DNA from: Cinclus cinclus
Lineage: Eukaryota; Chordata; Aves; Passeriformes; Cinclidae
Length of the DNA stretch: 64,000 nt
Assembly: GCF_963662255.1 (NCBI RefSeq)
Contig: NC_085046.1
Coordinates: 101,387,324 to 101,451,323, forward strand
Reading direction: 5' to 3'
Numbering within the stretch: position 1 is the stretch's first letter; every line of letters begins with the position of its first letter. Position numbers and translations under genes: made by a program. Below the pieces are notes generated by a model. The model searched no databases, had not been told where the DNA came from, and saw only the letters and a list, made by a program, of their open reading frames with translations. Shown one piece after another: positions 60,651-64,000 of the stretch.

Positions 60651-62359
60651 GTTTTTTCTTCTTGGCAAAATGTTGTTTTGCCTAAGGCTGGATTTCTCTA
60701 TAATTTGTATGGATTGATAGCTGTAGTATGAGAGTGAGGACACAAAGCTGCTTGCTGTGCTTTCTTTGGCTGGCTCCAGTTTTACAGCATTGAAGTTCCC
60801 AGAATGCCTTTTGGAACAACATCAGACAGACTCTGCAACATAAACTCTGTATCAGAAGAACTAGGGAAAAAAAGAGTAGCGTCAGTAAAACAATAAGAAA
60901 CATTGCAAAACTCTTGCTCCTCGTCTCCTTTGACCCTTTGCCTGTACCCTCTCCAAGGTCTACCTGTGCCAAGTATGTCTGCATGAGTGCAGCAGCTGCA
61001 ATAATGTCTGGCTGACACTAGCAATCTCCAATTTCTCTCCTCGGGAGAGAAATCCATGATCCTTGCTGCATTTCACATTTGGGATCACATTGCCAGCATC
61101 ACCTTCTGTCCAAGGGCTCCTTTGGCACATGTATCTTACACTTTTTGAAACACTGGATGTGTCCATACATATTTCAATGGATAGATCACAGAACACAACT
61201 TTTTATGGTCCCATAATTATTGCAAAGAAGTGTGCTTGGCTGGCATACCTAGCCTCTCAAGCTGGTTGTGAGGAATATGACGTTAGAAGTTTGGATTTTG
61301 TTTCCTAACACTAGGATTTTAAAATGAGTAAGAGTACATTCTGCAACAGGCTGAAGTGCTATGAGGTTTATCCAAGAACCATCATTCTTCTCAGGACTGG
61401 GGTTGCATTTCCAGAGTTTTTCAGTACCTCTGTTCAATTTATAGCACTGGCCTGTACCTGCCAGCTACAGTTTAAAAGAGATGCTTTCTATATGCAAGGC
61501 AAGCCTATCTGTGTGTCTTCAGATCTGAATTTTAGAGTGGTTTTGAACTGGGAATTGACAAGCTGTGACTCATTCTGTCCAAGCAGGGTCTTTTAGAGCT
61601 TCTTAAAATGTATCAGGTTGACCAATACGTTTATATAGATACTGCCCCCATTCCAGACGGCTTAGCAGGATTATTTAAGAGCTGAAATACAGTGCAGTCG
61701 GCCACATCCTCGAATTGGGCTTCCCATAAAGTTTTGGAATTATTGAGCAATTGCTCTGGCCGCAACGTCTCCTTGAAACTTCTGGGTGAGAAAATGTTCT
61801 GTGGTTCCAGCAGATGGCTCAGCAAGCCACTGCTGACTCATTCCCCCTTTTTGCTGCTTTGTTGCTGCAACAAAGGCAATTCCCAGCATATTCGGGCACT
61901 GTTCAGTGCTTTGTAGAAAGAGGAACCATTCAAACACCATGGAAGATCAGCCATTCTCAGGAGCTTTAATGGTGTAAACTTGTCCACTGGCAGTAATGAC
62001 CACAGCTCTAGAAACGGAGCAGTTTCATGATTCTTTGAGTAACCTCCCTACCAGTCCTTCTAGTATTGGTGTCTTTAACATCTTGAACAGAAGGAATTAC
62101 ATCTCCCTCATAGCAGTCATGCATCTTGAGGACGAGAGCACCATCACCCCTCCCATAGCAGCAGCAGGCACAGAGGGAATGGCAGGGAACGCCCAGGGCT
62201 GCAAAGGGCTGCTGTGACAAGACCAAGTACCACCAGCACAACACCATCTCTTCTTCAGAGCAGGGCATCTTTCAGGTTCTGCATTTGTGCAAGTGCATTT
62301 TTAAGCATATAATTAATCTCTTTCATATACAGGCACAGCGTATCTTACTCCACTCTGGT
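60651..62359. other. Intergenic sequence between CR1 copies
   Basis: Nothing recognisable. Open frames up to about 100 codons occur on both strands without domain features. Confidence 0.5.
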
Positions 62360-62792
62360 GAGCTGCATCCAGCTCCAGGGATCCCAGCAAAGGCTGAGAG
62401 AATTTGGTTTGTTCAGCCTGGAGAAGGCTTCAGGGTGACCTAATTCCAACCCTCCAGTACCTGAAGGGAGCCTCCAACAAAGACGGAGGTTGACTTTTTA
62501 CAAGGGGTTATAGTGATGGGACAAAAGGGAATGAATTAATACTGAGAAAGTGCTGATTTAGATTAGATATTAGGAAGAATTTTTCACTTTGAGAGTGGTG
62601 AGGCACTGGAACAGGTTTCCCAGAGAAGCTGTGGATGCCCCATCCCTGAAGTGTTCAAGGCCAGGGTGGATGGGGCTCTGAGCAACCTGGTCTAGTGGAA
62701 GGTGCACCTGCCCATGGCAGGGGGGTTGGAATGAGATGATCCTTAAGGTCCCTTCCAATCCAAATCATTCTGTGATTCTGTGATTCTATGAC
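62360..62792 (+). mobile_element. CR1 LINE 3' fragment
   Basis: A well preserved plus-orientation CR1 3' end: GGTTTGTTCAGCCTGGAGAA, then TGAGGCACTGGAACAGGTTT, then AGTGTTCAAGGCCAGGGTGG, then AGGTCCCTTCCAATCC, with the full terminal tail of GATTCTGTGATTCTATGA at about 62770-62789. It is among the youngest-looking copies here. Confidence 0.93.
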
Positions 62793-62929
62793 CTTGGTAT
62801 TGGCTGGATCAACACTGGATCACACAATAAACACTCACTGGAGGTAGCTCAGTATTTACTAGATTTAATCTAGAAAAGAGGCTTAGTTGGAGGCACTCAG
62901 ATGCCAAGAGATATTAAATTAAACAAAAG

Positions 62930-63776
62930 TTTATCATGTATGTAATTATTTATTGAGCTGAGAATCCATACAAGGTAAACAAATGTTTACACTATCATAC
63001 AGTAAGCATTTCCAGGGCTTAATAAAAATGATTGTCACTCACTGTGCTTCACCAAAAAAAAAATCATTTTAATGAATAAATAATTTGATGAAATAAAAAA
63101 ATATTTACAATATAAACAAATGAAAAAGCTTTGGATATATTAATCTGAGCAACCTGTCTTTTGCATTTTCTAACTGCATTTCTATCAAGATTCTCTCTCT
63201 GAAATGGTACAAAGTGGATAGAAATTACAACTCAACAAAGTTATCATGATTTGGTACATGTCTTTCTGTTAGTTCAGATAAACTACATATGATTTGTTTA
63301 TTATGCACGTGTTAGAATACAAATATAACTAAAATAATATATTATCAAAATGCCAGACAGCATTCTCCACAGAACAGAAATGTACACTAAGCTGTGACAA
63401 TAACTGAGAATCACAGGCAACGAAATGTAACAGAAAAAGTACAAATTCCTTCATAAGAATATAATTGTGCTCTCTTATTTACCAGAGGACTATGCTGCTC
63501 CACCACATCAATGGCTGAGTATGAGTACAGTGTTCAAGGACTGCCACGTGGTTCGGTGCAGGCTCACAGGGGTGCCAAGCAGCGGCTTCAGAGTGGGAAT
63601 CGGGCAGTGCAAGCGGTTTTATAAACATCTTTTGGGGCTCTTAAAAAGAGCCAAATATACAAAGCAGTAGAAGCATAACACTGAGAAGTCTTCATCTCAT
63701 TGACACAGACATCATGAAGTGACTTGCTTTGTTTGTGGTAGTGAAAGGAGGAGCTTTGTCTGTGTTGTTTAGACAA
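62930..63776 (-). other. PTPRM: Probable PTPRM 3' untranslated region
   Basis: AT-rich sequence follows the PTPRM stop. An AATAAA signal on the minus strand at 62949-62954 would end the transcript around 62925-62940, just before a CR1 copy at lower coordinates. The far end is inferred, and the stretch of a few dozen codons open on the opposite strand is not considered coding. Confidence 0.5.
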
Positions 63777-63830
63777 TCAGCCAGAATTCAAGTACTCTAA
63801 AGCCACTTCGTAGCAGAATTTGTATTGATC
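63777..63830 (-). CDS. PTPRM: PTPRM last coding exon (partial gene)
   Basis: After a strong acceptor (TTTTTCAG at 63831-63838) the minus strand reads DQYKFCYEVALEYLNSG and TGA. This is the C-terminal end of receptor-type tyrosine phosphatase mu, after the second phosphatase domain. The family member PTPRK ends in a similar but distinct sequence, and the NSG end fits PTPRM as I remember it. PTPRM is a homophilic cell-adhesion receptor phosphatase at cell contacts. Only this 17-codon exon is in the window; all upstream exons lie beyond 64000. Its position and strand relative to RAB12 agree with vertebrate synteny, which strengthens the call. Confidence 0.9.
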   Translation of the reverse strand, partial: DQYKFCYEVALEYLNSG

Positions 63831-64000
63831 CTGAAAAATCAAAAGAAAACGACGAAGTCAGTTATTGAAGAAACTTAATTAAAGGCGTCAATATTTCTCT
63901 CCTGTTAAAATTATTTACTATCAGCTGTTGTCAGTGGGAACCAGTTTGCAAATCCAATTTATGTTCAGATAAGAAAATCATTATATTAACCAGACAATAG

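Noticed and set aside
26613..62929. A hidden gene such as LRRC30 between PTPRM and RAB12
   Set aside because: No leucine-rich repeat coding sequence or other long conserved frame is present; as I recall, LRRC30 lies on the far side of PTPRM.

Overview
The window is vertebrate nuclear DNA, most likely from a bird. It holds split genes with GT-AG introns, a CpG-island promoter, and many 5'-truncated CR1 LINE fragments ending in the characteristic avian CR1 tail. A probable endogenous-retrovirus LTR has a passerine look, but that is an impression from memory and the species is not settled. There are no bacterial-type genes, operons or CRISPR arrays.

Two protein-coding genes are supported, both on the minus strand. 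RAB12 is complete: six coding exons between 25717 and 4072 assemble without a break into a 250-residue Rab GTPase. All five G-boxes, the switch-II serine equivalent to the LRRK2 target site, and a C-terminal Cys-Cys prenylation signal are present. Intron 1 is about 11.5 kb, intron 2 about 7.7 kb, and the last three are short. The promoter and first exon lie in a dense CpG island (about 25200-26110). At the right edge, 63830-63777 is the last coding exon of PTPRM, the mu-type receptor tyrosine phosphatase, followed by an AT-rich 3' UTR. The order PTPRM then RAB12, head to tail on one strand, matches what I recall of human chromosome 18p.

By region: 1-800, CR1 fragment; 800-2050, unassigned; about 2050-4071, probable RAB12 3' UTR; 4072-25717, RAB12 exons and introns, with one CR1 copy in intron 2; 25700-26110, promoter; 26216-62800, an intergenic stretch of about 37 kb with CR1 copies of both orientations and different ages (one nested pair), an eroded LINE reverse-transcriptase fossil, a probable solo LTR, simple repeats and possible conserved non-coding blocks; 62930-63830, the PTPRM end.

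I found no undescribed multi-gene system. The most interesting signals are small. They are a three-codon upstream ORF whose stop overlaps the RAB12 start codon, a G-run just inside the RAB12 intron 1 donor, a GC pentanucleotide array in the RAB12 promoter/5' UTR, a CR1-in-CR1 insertion, and a 31-bp near-identical repeat pair 2.8 kb apart.
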